Positions 1-10,980 of a stretch of 64,000 nt of DNA are shown here, one piece after another. Positions within the stretch are counted from its first letter, which is position 1, and each line of letters opens with the position of its first letter. A program made the position numbers and the translations under genes. The notes beneath the pieces were generated by a model that worked only from the letters and a program-made list of their open reading frames with translations, ran no database searches and was not told the origin of the DNA. The stretch comes from Macrolepiota albuminosa (Eukaryota > Basidiomycota > Agaricomycetes > Agaricales > Agaricaceae), in assembly GCA_027475525.1 (NCBI GenBank), contig JAMWFC010000051.1:881205-945204 (forward strand), given 5' to 3'.

Positions 1-556
1 CTGCATGTAAGTAAGGGGACTAATGTCAATCAATGCATACTCCAGTGAGCAATATCAAGCTTTTGTGCATCGTAGCTTCTAGTCAAGGTTTATCTCATAT
101 TCAATCCGAATATCCGGACCTAGAGGTGAGTGTTCAGTCATGGTCTTCATAGTCTAGGCTCAATAGTGTTAGATATGGGCTGCCGCCGTAGATCAAGATT
201 TGACGCCCGAAGGCATCATTAGCCCCGGACTGGGTGATGCTGTAGGTGTCATCCTTTTGACTGCATACTTGCTGTCTGATACCTTGCGAACAAGGGAGAT
301 CGCCAGTTTAGCACAGTCCATGCATGAGTTATGCGAATTGCCCCTATTTCGTAGTTGGGACGATCATCTTACGTTAGTTCACGGTCACGTGAACTTCCCC
401 ATATGCCTTCGGAAAATAGATCAACCTTTTACAGTTCCTTTTTGGTTTACACGCAATGTGCCAATTTTATTGAATTAAGCAAGACATCAAGATTGAGACA
501 TAGTGAAATCAACAAAGACCATCTCTATAACCAACACATTGAATAGAAATTGTATT
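1..556. other. Unassigned flank left of the DDE transposon
   Basis: No convincing gene. A 92-codon open frame (200-478, +) has no motif I recognise and no visible exon partners. CpG is present at ordinary levels, unlike the island from 3.8 kb on. The sequence is the left flank of the TA target site used by the neighbouring transposon. Confidence 0.4.
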
Positions 557-558
557 TA

Positions 559-593
559 TGGTGCCGATCGCCTAGTCACCACAACAATGTGAC
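559..593 (+). repeat. Left terminal inverted repeat of the DDE transposon
   Basis: Starts TGGTGCCGATCGCCTAGTCA. Pairs with 3658-3692 with two mismatches, at repeat positions 28 and 30. Confidence 0.9.
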
Positions 594-816
594 AAAATTT
601 TCGGAGGTTGCAAATTCCACTTGAATCAAATTTTCTCTTGACAAAACACTCCTTTCTACTATACAAAACAATTGTCTAGACCGATTTTCAATAGCTTCAA
701 AACTGACAGAGTTCGGATTTTTTTTGAGGGTTGATTTGGCCACATACCATATATGGTGATTAAATAAGCATCAAAAGATGACTAATATCCCAAAAAGGAA
801 CACTCTCTCTTCACAT

Positions 817-3472
817 CTACTTATCCATAACTACTGCGACAGTCTCAGGAATACGACGGTGAGATCTATACCTTATAGAACTGAAGGATTTGACTTTAAG
901 TTGGGCATCCTGGGTGTCTAGTCCCTCTCTGTAAGCTTCCATCCACCGATGCATCCTATGCTCCCATTTTCGGATGGTTGAAAGTGGGACTGATTGCATT
1001 GCAAGTGGCATATTTGTTTTCAGTGTCTCAAAGATCATGTCACAATGCTCGCGAAGATACTTTTTGACTGCACCCCAAAAAAACTCAATAAAATTGAGTT
1101 CACAGTGGAATTTCGGAAGAAGAATGCAGAAATGACCTGCTTTTTCGATCACTTAAACAAGTGATTTTTGAGCAAGAAAATCAGGTTGATTCTCCATAAT
1201 GCGGCGGCAACAGCAGTTTGTAATACCAGGCTCGCACTTCTTGCATTTTCCTCGTAAATTAAGTGCCTTTGTGTCAATTCCACGTTCAAGAAGCACCTGT
1301 CGAAGTCCTTTTGCTTGATCAGGATAATCAGGATGATTAGCAGGAAAGATCATCTTTTGAGTAACTTTCATGCCATTTTGAATATACCATCCATCTCGCA
1401 TTCGTGATTGAGCACCTCCAGAGTTAACATTCATTCTTGATGCTACAAGAGCATCCTGAGAATATGCTGAGTGACCTTGAGAGTTGTCAACCAAAAAGAA
1501 AGCTTGATATCCTGGACCATGGATGGCTTCAAAAGTTGGAATAATCTTAGTCTCAAGCTAAAAAAATGTATCAGAATGAGTAGTGACAATACAATAAACA
1601 AATGTGTACCTGTTTCACAAATAGCTCGCCAGTCCAATAACCATCATAATTTTTCCCATATTCAAGAGTTTGACTGGCATCTTTCATCCATCCAACCGTT
1701 GAGCAGATGACATCACTTTGATGCAGCCCTCGCCCAGGTCCTTTCTTTCGAAGTTCATGTTGATTGTTAAATACCCAGCTTTTCAATTGAGTATCATGGG
1801 CTTGAGCAGTCATTTCGTCTTGAGCAACAAGAACCAGAGGTCGTTCAACAAAATTGTGAGGTAAAACTTCTTTCTCTACATCACCAGGAGTATACCGGAC
1901 CAGCCGAGAGAAATATTTCTGCATTGCAGGCAGAAAGACTTGCTGTCGATAATTCACGACATCGGGTCGATCATGTCCATCAAAATATAGTCCCTTGTTG
2001 AATGTGATGTAACGAAAACCCTCACTCTTCAGCCATCGACAAGCTGTAACAAGTGATACTCCATGTGTGGCCTTCATCTGAATGCGTGGAAACAACTCCA
2101 ACTCCATATATTTCTTGAGTCCTTTCGGCATTTCTTCATTTACAAGTTTATGAAGATATGAGTCTGCAACACTTGGAATCATTTTACGCTGTGAAAACTC
2201 CTGGAGTTTGGCAGGATTTACTGCCCATTTTTGTGATCGCACAAATGCTCGAAGCTCATTCTTGACAGATGGATCATCAAGAAGCGAAAATGTTTTGCGG
2301 TGAGTGCCTTGTCGTGATTTTGGCAGTTCTCTCTCTTTCAGCCACATCTTTGTCCATGATCGCACATTCCTTCCACCCCACCTTGGAGCAAATCCATGAC
2401 TTTCTGCTGCACGTTCGGATGCATCAATTTCATTGCGACCACCTTTGATAAGAATGTGGAGATAACTCTCAATAGCCCGAGTACGATGAGCCTGCAGGCC
2501 ATTGTGGCCACCAAAAAAGTTGGTTTTTTTGGAGCTGAGAACCTTTTGGATTGCAGTGAGTCCTGTTTGAAGCTCTTTTGAGCGCTCCTCTTTCTTTAAA
2601 TCACGAGCCTTTCGAATAGGGATGTTGTAACGAATACGTTTGAGTGGTGGGACAGCAGAGAGTTGATGGTGAGACTCAGGATGGAATGAGGAGGATTTTG
2701 ACAGTGCAGAATCTAACTCTTCATCATCTGCTTCATTTCCGCTACCATACTCTGATATTTCTTCATCCAAATCATATATTGCTAGTTCTGCTGGTGTACA
2801 ATCTTGTGATTGAACTTCATCAAGCACCGCTGCATCTTCTATAATTTCGTCACCTGAAACCATTGTTGGACGGGCCTTGAAGAAATCTCGCATCAATGTG
2901 ACCTGTGGGTTATTACTATGTGGCCAGTTGAGCTCTTTCCAATGTCCTTGTGTTGGGAGAACTTACGATATCTTTGCCTCTTTCCTCTTTTGCTGCTGTT
3001 TACGTGCTTCAAAGTCACGTCGTCGTTGTGTACGTTTTGATAGTCCGTTGTAACCAAGTGATCGGTTGGCCTCAATCTTCTTCCATTTCTTTATAGACTT
3101 CCCCATCTCTAGCTGAGAAACCAGCCCTTCTGCTGCTTGGTCCCCTCTTTCTTTCAATTCCCTCACATCCTTCTCATCAAATTCCAGCAACGATTCATCC
3201 CCACTGCCATCTGACATTCCATTCTCCTCCCCCACCGACCAAAAGTCTTCATCTGAGCTCAAGATAGTGTTCACACCACCATAATACCCAGACTCTGATT
3301 CAGAAGTTACTATTTCAATGACCAGTGAGTTCTCGATGCCATTATCGTTCATTGGTCCTGATGCAGTTTCTATTTCAGAGATCGGAAGCAGGATCGTGGT
3401 CGATGCCCTGAGAGCTGTTCGGGCCTGACGTGCACGCGCAGCGGCTTCTTTTCGATATTGTCATGGTGCCAT
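817..3472 (-). pseudogene. DDE transposase, spliced, with two in-frame stops
   Basis: Three exons can be read: about 3472-2970, 2896-1611 and 1558-817, with short introns (for example 1559-1610, GT at the pol-distal side of FVKQ and AG before LETK). The acidic N-terminus and basic linker (QRRRDFEARKQQQKRKEAK) precede the catalytic core. Candidate catalytic residues are Asp in AQDEMTA, Asp in VDNSQGH and Glu in ELNFIEFFWG, the last matching the LN-IE-W signature of the IS630/Tc1 superfamily. The second Asp and the Glu are about 130 residues apart because of an insert rich in Cys (CKKC...CCC). Stops: TAA at 1153-1155 within the catalytic region, with the frame continuing unchanged on both sides, and TGA at 3461-3463 two codons after the likely ATG at 3472. 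Similar proteins are common in mushroom genomes; that is from memory. Confidence 0.8.
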
Positions 3473-3657
3473 TGGATTGGGGAGCTATCAGTTGACTGGT
3501 TGGCTCGAAAGTTTTCTTAGTTTTCTTGTAAATTAATGGTTAAGTTACCGAAAAACATGTTCTATAGTACACTATTCGGGCCTAAAAACAGAGGAAAATC
3601 TACGAAAATGCATGAAAATTCCTAATTTTTTTCCGGCCTCCGGCAGATTTGGCCACT

Positions 3658-3692
3658 GTCACTTCGTTGTGGTGACTAGGCGATCGGCACCA
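3658..3692 (-). repeat. Right terminal inverted repeat of the DDE transposon
   Basis: Reverse complement of the left end with two mismatches, followed by the TA target duplicate. Confidence 0.9.
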
Positions 3693-3694
3693 TA

Positions 3695-5530
3695 GAAGTA
3701 TTGTGGTCCTGTTCAACTATTTCCCATGGTTAACCAATTTCTGGTTAGAAGGCTTGTTCATTGCTGACCTGTTAGACCAAGTAACATAGGTTTATGTGGA
3801 TGTCTGGAGCAGGGAATAGAAACATATTTGTACAGAAGATTGAAAAATAGTATCTCTTAAAAATAGTAATAGGCAGAATTGGAGTTCTATTTGGCAACTA
3901 ATTTTTCACATTGTGGTCAGTAAACATGTAGGGTAATTTTCTATAAAAATCTGCCTAATGTCAAGTAGCAGGCTCTGTACTTTGAAAAAGCACCCTGTGT
4001 ATTACTTTACTGAAATAAAGTATTTTACTGACTGAAATGTGGTGAGAAGAGATCTTGTGCTCAAAGATTCCCACTACTTTATTAGTGGGTCTATGGTCTG
4101 TAAATGATAGTGCTCATTTTTTCAGGTCTGACAATTCATCAACTTTGTTTTGTTTTTTTTCTACCTGTTTCTATTTTAACCACCTTTCATTTCTTTTTCT
4201 TTTTCTGCATCTCATTTCATATTCATATTGTTTTTGCCTCTTGTGTCATAATTTTACAAGTGGCAGGCTCTGTAGTCAGAGAGCACTCTTTGGTTTATGC
4301 TATTCAATGTCATGCTCAAAGCTTACTAGTACACTCTGGACAGTGGAGCTGATCATGTGACCACATTTTAGAAATGCATCATCTGCTCAACCAGTGCTTG
4401 ATCTCAACAAGCTGCTTCTGTCTTCAGCATGGAAGACATTTCTGCTGCATGGATATCAGCAAGGACTTTCCCATGCAGCACAAATCTATTGCTGTCACCA
4501 ACCAGAACAAATCTTCTGTTCACCCAGAAGCAAAAAAAATGTCTTTATAGCATTGTTTCTGGAGACTGTCTGAGCTTTTTTGAGAAAGCTCAATGTTCAC
4601 TTGTACATCACAGATAAACTCACTTACCTTGATCTAACAAAATGTCAGGCTCCTTGCAAGAGTATACTTAAGACTTTTACAAACATTCTACATAATGAGA
4701 AAATTTAGAATAATACAAGAAAATCATTTGGTAAATGATGTGTCAGCTTTGCACTCAATATATATATTTGTCTCATCTGGAATTTGAAGAAGAACAAAAT
4801 AACAACACTCAATCATCCTCTCTTTCTGAGATGCCTGATTAGTCTGTGCATCTACCTATCAATAAAAATGCTTATCCAGGTGCATTTCAGGGCAACACAT
4901 TATATGGAGATGATAAGATGGACCTTGATGATGATGTTCAATGTGGTGCATCTCTTCTTTCTGTTTTGGCCATGACTAATGTTGAACCTGGATTAGCCTA
5001 TAATGACAGCTTCTTAGCAGAAAGTAGCTTCAGGAACTAAGATGATAAATATTAGTATAGTTTATGCTGATAAAGATGGCAATAGTAATAAGTAACAAAG
5101 TGTGAGTTCAGCAATGGATAAATCAGAAGTTGGTGCCATTGCCTTACCTCTGTAGTCTATCCCAGTACTTGGATTAAAACTAAGAGCCAAGCCATTGTGA
5201 CCAAGAAGTTTCTCATCAAGCAGATTTGCTGACTATTATAAGAAAGTCATCCACTCTAGTTTTTTCTCAAATGATTATCACCTGTTGCTCAGATTTTCTC
5301 TGCCTCTCTCAAATAACAGGTTGTGAATATTTCCAAAATACTCAGCCCAAGTGGAATTGAACACTTTAATCCTGATTTTAATAACTTAATAAACCTTATA
5401 AAACATTTTCCAAAATACTCAGCCCAAGTGGAATTGAACACTTTAATCCTGATTTTAATAACTTAATAAACCTTATAAAACATGGAGAAATGCAGTACAA
5501 AATCATAAACTTATTAAAATTGACAATATA
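3695..5530. other. AT-rich, CpG-depleted relic DNA
   Basis: No gene. Open frames at 4055-4360, 4784-4975 and 4846-5040 are short, have no motifs and lie in very AT-rich sequence. From about 3840 CG dinucleotides almost vanish while TG and CA are plentiful. This is what long-methylated or hypermutated repeat DNA looks like. I read it as old transposon remains too decayed to name. Confidence 0.6.
5330..5483. repeat. 77 bp tandem duplication, probable assembly artefact
   Basis: 5330-5406 is repeated exactly as 5407-5483 just left of the Tc1-like element; the bases outside the unit differ. It interrupts no gene. Confidence 0.85.
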
Positions 5531-5755
5531 TAGTGGCTCAAAAAACTGTCCCAATGTTTCATACTTTTTGAAAGATGACATTGGCATGAAGGATGGGAAG
5601 TACGTAAAAGTCTGATTAAATTGTATAAAATAATACTATGGCATCATAGCTACAAAATGAATCTAGGTTTATGTAATCAAAATCAAAACTGATGGAGCAA
5701 TAGCCATTTTAAAATATTCACTCATTGGGACAGTTTTTTGAGCATCTCTAATTTT
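5531..5755 (+). repeat. Left inverted arm of the Tc1-like element
   Basis: About 225 bp that recurs in reverse at 6994-7216. The arm is itself bracketed by a 21 bp motif (GCTCAAAAAACTGTCCCAAT plus G, 5536-5556) and its reverse complement (5723-5743). Confidence 0.8.
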
Positions 5756-5760
5756 AGTAT

Positions 5761-6880
5761 CTAGTACTTTGTATGTCCTCCATTTGCCTTAATAACTGCT
5801 TGAATCCTTCTAGGCATGCTTTCTATTAGTCTTTGGCATACCTCTGGTGGTATTTTATCCTACTCCTTTGCAACCCTCTCCCATAATTCATGCACACCAT
5901 AAGGAGGTGTTTTATATTGCCCAAGTTGCTCTTTGAGATACTCCCAGAGATGTTCAATAGAGTTGAGATCAGAGGATTGGGCTGGCCACCAAAGGACATT
6001 AAAGTTGTTGTCCTCATACCACTTGTCAGCCCTCTTAGAGTTGTGTTTGGAGTCATTGTCCTGTTGAAAGTAGTAGGCACCCTCCTCCATCTCCAACTTC
6101 TCAAAGTTCTTCTTTGCTCCATCATCTAAAATTTCACAGTACTGCTCTGCATTCATAATCCCCACCACCTCTACAAGCTTTTCTACCCCATTCCAACTCA
6201 TACAGCCCCATACTATGAGATTATTCCCTCCTCCATGCTTCACAGTAGGTGTAGTTGTTTGGTCTGAAATGTCTTCTCCTTGTAGCTTCCACACATATTG
6301 CTTCCCATCTGATCCAATTCTGTTAATCTTTGTCTCATCTGTCCACAACACCCTTTTCCAGTCCTCTATAGTCCAGTTTTCCCATCTGATCCAATTCTGT
6401 TAATCTTTGTCTCATCTGTCCACAACACCCTTTTCCAGTCCTCTATAGTCCAGTTTTGATGCTTCTGAGCCCATTTAAGCTGTAGTTGTCAATATTTAGC
6501 TTTGAGCATAGGAACTTTTCTCTTGGTAGCAGACCAATACCCCTCCTCCTTCAACACATTTCAGACAGTCTTGGAAGAGACAGGGTTGGAAATGATATTG
6601 TTGATAAAATTAGTGGCCTGGACAGCTATATCAAGTCTCCTAGTTGAGATTTGTTGAACAATAGCCTGTTTATCATATGGAGTAAGCTTAGCAGGATGGC
6701 CTCCAGGATGGTTTTCCTTGTCCATCTCCAACTTTTTACCAATCCTCCTAGTAGTAGACTTCCCTAGACCAGTTTGAGCCCCAATCTGACCAGAGAATAC
6801 CCTTGAGCAAGAAGAGAAACAACAGTAGAGTGTTGTGCAAAAGGAATAGGTTTCATGATAGTGGTTGAAGGTCAAGATGT
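5761..6880 (-). pseudogene. Tc1-like transposase, broken
   Basis: The order is a helix-turn-helix region (IGAQTGLGKSTTRRIGKK, then GGHPAKLTPYDKQAIV), then a catalytic core with Asp in LWTDETKINRIGSDGK, Asp in QQDNDSKH and Glu in LNSIEHLW. Counting from the first Asp of DND, 34 residues separate it from the Glu, the DD34E spacing of Tc1. The end reads IQAVIKANGGHTKY before a TAG at 5763. Breaks: two TGA codons between the HTH and the core (before NVLKEEGYWS and before QLQLKWAQKHQNW), each easily explained as CGA to TGA; a TAG after ERVAKE; a frameshift near 6800; and the 77 bp duplication at 6302. The Ser in LNSIE replaces the usual Pro. Confidence 0.8.
6302..6455. repeat. 77 bp tandem duplication inside the Tc1-like transposase
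   Basis: 6302-6378 is repeated at 6379-6455 (two more bases also match by chance). It separates the TDETK catalytic segment from the upstream QNWTIEDWKRVL segment. Confidence 0.85.
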
Positions 6881-6993
6881 GGTTCAACCAGCTTGAACTA
6901 CTCCCAAATATATCTAAACATGGTCACATGACTTTGTTTATATTTCCACATGCAACTTACTCTTTATTTCTGAGTAAAATAGGGATAAACCTG

Positions 6994-7216
6994 AAAAATT
7001 AGAGATGCTCAAAAAACTGTCCCAATGAGTGAATATTTTAAAATGGCTATTGCTCCATCAGTTTTGATCTTGATTACATAAACCTAAATTCATTCTGTAG
7101 TTACAATGCCATAGTATTTTACATGATTTAATCAGAATTTTATGTACTTCCCATCCTTCATGCCAATGTCATCTTTCAAAAAGTATGAAACATTGGGACA
7201 GTTTTTTGAGCCACTG
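6994..7216 (-). repeat. Right inverted arm of the Tc1-like element
   Basis: Mirror of the left arm. The same 21 bp motif is at 7007-7027 and its reverse complement at 7191-7211. Confidence 0.8.
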
Positions 7217-8311
7217 TACATTATTAGTTTTGTGTCCTTGAAAACTACTGACTTTCTTGTCAATAGTTTCTCATATCAATTGAGCAATTCTTTGCAATCA
7301 TGGTATAGGACTTCACATGGGCTAAGTGCATCAATAGCAGGCCATAGCAGCATGGCACAGGCTTAGGATACTTTAGTGCATGCAATTTATTCATTTTAGG
7401 CAATATCCAATGGCTATGCACAGCAAGGGATGGATCCAATCAGTGATAGTGCTGGCAGCTAGAATGACAGGTGACAGATATGGCATCACTTATTTGGCAA
7501 ATGATACATCTAGCCAATGGCAGTGCTTAGCAATCTAGAATGATGAAGTTTTTTCATGACTGATAGCTTGACATTTTATCTTGGCATCTGACATTGCTTA
7601 GTGCTTTTGCTGACTTGGACAGACAGCAGGCTTGTAGATTTCTTAGTATATAGTTTAATTTACAGTGTTTATTTACATTCTTTCAAGTTCACTGCTCTTT
7701 GGCAATGCTTAGCCACTTAGCATGTAGCGTAGTCCGCTATGTGGCGTTGGCCACATAGCTTTACTTACTTTACAGTAGATACTATTATATTATATTTATT
7801 ATAATATAATATTAATTTACATTACTATATAAATTAGTTTACCAGCTGCTTACAAAGCAGCTTACTTTTGTGTATACTACATTGCCAATAGACTGGTCTG
7901 GTCTGATTTAGTGTCGTGTGTGCACACTAAGCTCTCTAAACTTCGTAACTTCGTTACATTTTTTTGAATCTGCCAGCTAGGATCTATTGCCTAGCATCCG
8001 ACGTCAGTCGTTGAGTTCGTTGACAGAACTCTATCAGCTTCTTGAGCTTTTTGCACAGCCACACCATGCAAATTTCAAACAGGGGATCAATGAGTAATCC
8101 CATACCTGCAGTGCCCACTGACGGCAGGTGAAATGCCCACGATCTACGGGGAGACCCAGCAGACACCCAGGACGCGTCAGCGTCCAATGCGGGTCAGGTA
8201 AGACCCAAGGCTCGAGACCAAGGTCAGAGTACCGACCTGGCTGGGAATGAGAGCGAGGCCTGGAGAGCTGAAAGCTCACAGCAGGACGGTCCGCAACGCC
8301 TCCAGGACAAG
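7217..8311. other. Relic DNA and 5' region of Gypsy-1 (LTR boundaries not resolved)
   Basis: 7217-7720 is CpG-poor and anonymous. From about 7720 CpG returns, and a hairpin cluster (7736-7862) is followed by sequence without a clear gene up to the first Gypsy-1 reading frame at 8312. The 5' LTR of Gypsy-1 should lie here, but no second copy exists in the window to define it and I could not place a primer-binding site. Confidence 0.4.
7736..7862. repeat. Cluster of three perfect hairpins
   Basis: GCTATGTGGC / GCCACATAGC (7736-7745 and 7750-7759, 4 nt loop); TATTATATTATA / TATAATATAATA (7783-7794 and 7800-7811, 5 nt loop); AGCTGCTT / AAGCAGCT (7844-7851 and 7855-7862, 3 nt loop). All stems are perfect. 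Confidence 0.75.
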
Positions 8312-10930
8312 ATGCCCAGGGGATTAACGCCCCCAGTTACGCAGCTGCCAGGAGGACCACGACGGTCTAGCCGATTGGCTTCCAAAGGGCCCCCGCAGGA
8401 CGGCCAACAGTCAACCGGCGCCGATGGCGCCCCAGGAGACGCCGAGTCGTCAGTACGGACTGGAAGAGCCCTCTCTGCGAGCCGGAGCAGTGGGACCAGG
8501 CGGTCCACAGCGGGTCCAATGCCGTCTAAAGTAGCGGAAGCCCGCTTAAAAGAGGTACCAGAGGAGGCTGCAAGGCCTGAAGTATACTGCGCGGAAGATC
8601 AATTCCCACGCACACCAGCAGTGGAGGAAGCTCCGGAGGTTGTAGAGCTTCCAGAGGAGGTGATGGAGTCGTCAAGTGACAACGACGCCGGAGCAGAGGA
8701 ACAGCGGCTGAAAACCGCGTACACCGTGCGCTTGCAGGTGTTCTGAGACTTGCACCCAGAGGTGATGAAATACACCACCCAAGCGCGACTCGAGCGCCAC
8801 GCATCAGCCCATATAGTAGCACTTAGGCGACAAGGGCACAAAGTGCCCAATGTATTCAGTACAAAATATACTGATTTGATGGTGAGAGTGCTCACTATGG
8901 AGCTGCAAATGTATGTGCAGCGTAAGGCCACACGGCAATCGGGGGTCTCGACCCCCTGGAGCCACACGTCCGAGGAATGCTCGGCACGACGCAATCAAGA
9001 CGTCGGAATCGAGCTAGTGGAGGCACTAGCACGGGCGCAAGAAGTGCCCAAAGTAAGACCGGTGAGTACTTTTTATACTTCAGCAGGACAAGGGTGGCGT
9101 GAGGAGCCCCCACACATGCGTAACCATGACCGTAGGACAGATATGTCAGGTCTGGATGGGCACGATAGTACCGTGCTCAAAGTGGAGAGCGAGGCATCCG
9201 TGATGCCACGCGTGCCCATGGCCAAAACGTTGAGCGACAGAGTCGCGTATCAACGTATGCGCAATGGCGACCTCAGGACTAAGGGACAGTCCCTTATTGA
9301 CGATCAGGGCATCGTATTCGAGGGCACTAAGCCCATTGACGAGATGCGTCGTCAATTTGTCATGCAGGGTCAGGAGAATCAAGCTTCTCCAGGGCCAGGG
9401 CGGCGCAATGATCATGATCGAGGAGACTTTCCCGATCGAGATGGCACCACAAGACGTGATGTCCCTGGTAACGGCTGGGATGACGGCCCTAGGTCGATTC
9501 CTCAAGACGAGGGCAATTATGCCCACAGTCGAGGAGGCTTGGGACGTCCTCCGCAAGGCGGACGGGGGAAGTCACTTCCCCATGCTGCTGATTTGGCGAC
9601 TAGATCCCTGGGTCAGCGGGAGGCCATTTGAATGCATTGTGAAGCCATGCACGATTGCCTGCATCGAGTAGTCGATGATGCCCTGGGCGTAACCTTACGG
9701 TTACCAGACGGAGTGAAGCTGCGTAAAGCAGACAGTAGGCACATTTGCGCCTATACAGGCGCGTCCAAGTTCAGCGACCTGGAAGATTGGGCGATGGATG
9801 TATGCACCCATCTTGCCATGTGCTTATACGGAGGTGACCGTATGGAACGAGAACGAATTTTCGTTCTGCCTGAGTTCTTGGCCGGAGAGGCCATGGGTTG
9901 GTTTCAACGGGCAGTACTGCACGTCAATCGTGTCCAATATGACTGGACGTTTAAAGGAGTCCTTACAGGACTGTACAATCGATACGGGCAGTACTGCACG
10001 TCAATCGTGTCCAATATGACTGGACGTTTAAAGGAGTCCTTACAGGACTGTACAATCGATTCGTACACCCCTCAATGCTCCAGGATGCAAGGCGGGACTT
10101 CCAGTCCGCCAAGTACACCGAGAAGTTGGGAGTACAAGGGTTCTATGATACCCTTAATGACCATGCCCAGAACATGGCAGTATACCCGGACGGGTATACA
10201 ATGCTCGAAACGTTCTTGGATGGCATTCCAGCAGACATGCGCTGCTATTTGATACGTGAGGACGGATTGTCCCCAGAAGTCAACGATGTGGAAGAATTTG
10301 TGGCATATGCCATCCGGTATGAGCAGTCTCTGAAGACTGCTAACCACTATGAACATCGGAGTGGACACAAAGGGGGACCCAGGCGACTACCGCCTGGTGG
10401 GACACCCTCACGGGGTCAGCATGTGGGGACCTTCCTGGCCAAAAAGACCAATTTGGACCGTGACCGCAACACGCAGTTTGTTGTACGCAGAAACCCTGCT
10501 GCGAACCGAGGGCGGAGCCGCCTACGCCCAGAGCGGGTGCCAGACGGAGAACGTCCTAAACCAAGGCTGGACTTCAAGCCGGCCAACCCACCAGGGCAGT
10601 CGGGGACTTGTTTCGCGTGTGGCCAACCAGGCCACTACGCTACCAACTGCCCTGCGAAGCCAGGAACCCCGAGGAAGGGGTATACACCCCGCGCCCACCT
10701 TCGAGCTGCACATACTGCAGCTGCGAGTGGGAGTGATGGAGACGTATCTGCCGATTCTGAGGCAGAGCACCCCACAAACGACCAGGAGCCCCCAGAGGAG
10801 GCATTGGGCGCCGAGCCCGAGAGTGTGGTCGTGGAGGGGGAGGAGTACGTCACAGTCGACGTATATGACGACGTCTACGACAATGAGTATTACAGTCGCA
10901 ACAGCGACTCTGAGTGCCTAGCGGCGATGA
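8312..10930 (+). pseudogene. Gypsy-1 gag with zinc knuckle, broken
   Basis: The reading starts MPRGLTPPVTQLPGGPRRSS and runs through a disordered Arg/Ser/Pro/Glu-rich leader into the capsid-like part (VVDDALGVTLRLPDGVKLRK, then FLAGEAMGWFQRAVLHVNRV, then ETFLDGIPADMRCYL). A CX2CX4HX4C knuckle (CFACGQPGHYATNC) sits near 10606-10650. An acidic tail follows. Damage: TGA at 8744-8746 where the frame continues on both sides (VRLQVF stop DLHPEV); a local frame change between about 9375 and 9650, where the conserved-looking text (PTVEEAWDVLRKADGGSHFP, DPWVSGRPFE) lies one frame over; and the 77 bp duplication at 9907. Confidence 0.75.
9907..10060. repeat. 77 bp tandem duplication in Gypsy-1 gag
   Basis: 9907-9983 equals 9984-10060. 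Dropping one copy joins LTGLYNR directly to FVHPSMLQDARRDF. Confidence 0.9.
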
Positions 10931-10980
10931 CGGATTGGCCGTCCACAAATGATCCCGAACGGAATAACGTGGTTCGGATG

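Larger units (their letters stand above)
559..3692 (-). mobile_element. Decayed DDE DNA transposon (IS630/Tc1-mariner-like), 35 bp TIRs, TA target site
   Basis: The 3.1 kb unit is bounded by inverted repeats that begin TGGTGCCGATCGCC on each strand and match at 33 of 35 positions. A TA dinucleotide flanks both ends (557-558 and 3693-3694), as expected for TA-targeting transposases. The interior is filled by one spliced transposase gene on the minus strand. The nearly intact ends show a fairly recent arrival, but the transposase has two in-frame stops, so this copy could move only with help from another. Confidence 0.85.
5531..7216 (-). mobile_element. Dead Tc1-like DNA transposon with about 225 bp inverted arms
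   Basis: Both ends read as TA followed by a Tc1-style start ((T/C)AGTGGCTCAAAAA), with TA at 5529-5530 and 7217-7218. Long inverted arms (about 5531-5755 and 6994-7216) flank a minus-strand transposase. The arms are still very similar, though the coding part has lost its frame. The unit sits wholly within CpG-poor DNA. Confidence 0.85.

Noticed and set aside
9629..9631. TGA in Gypsy-1 gag as another CGA to TGA change
   Set aside because: The conserved-looking text around it lies in a neighbouring frame between about 9375 and 9650, so this TGA is probably read only because of small indels.
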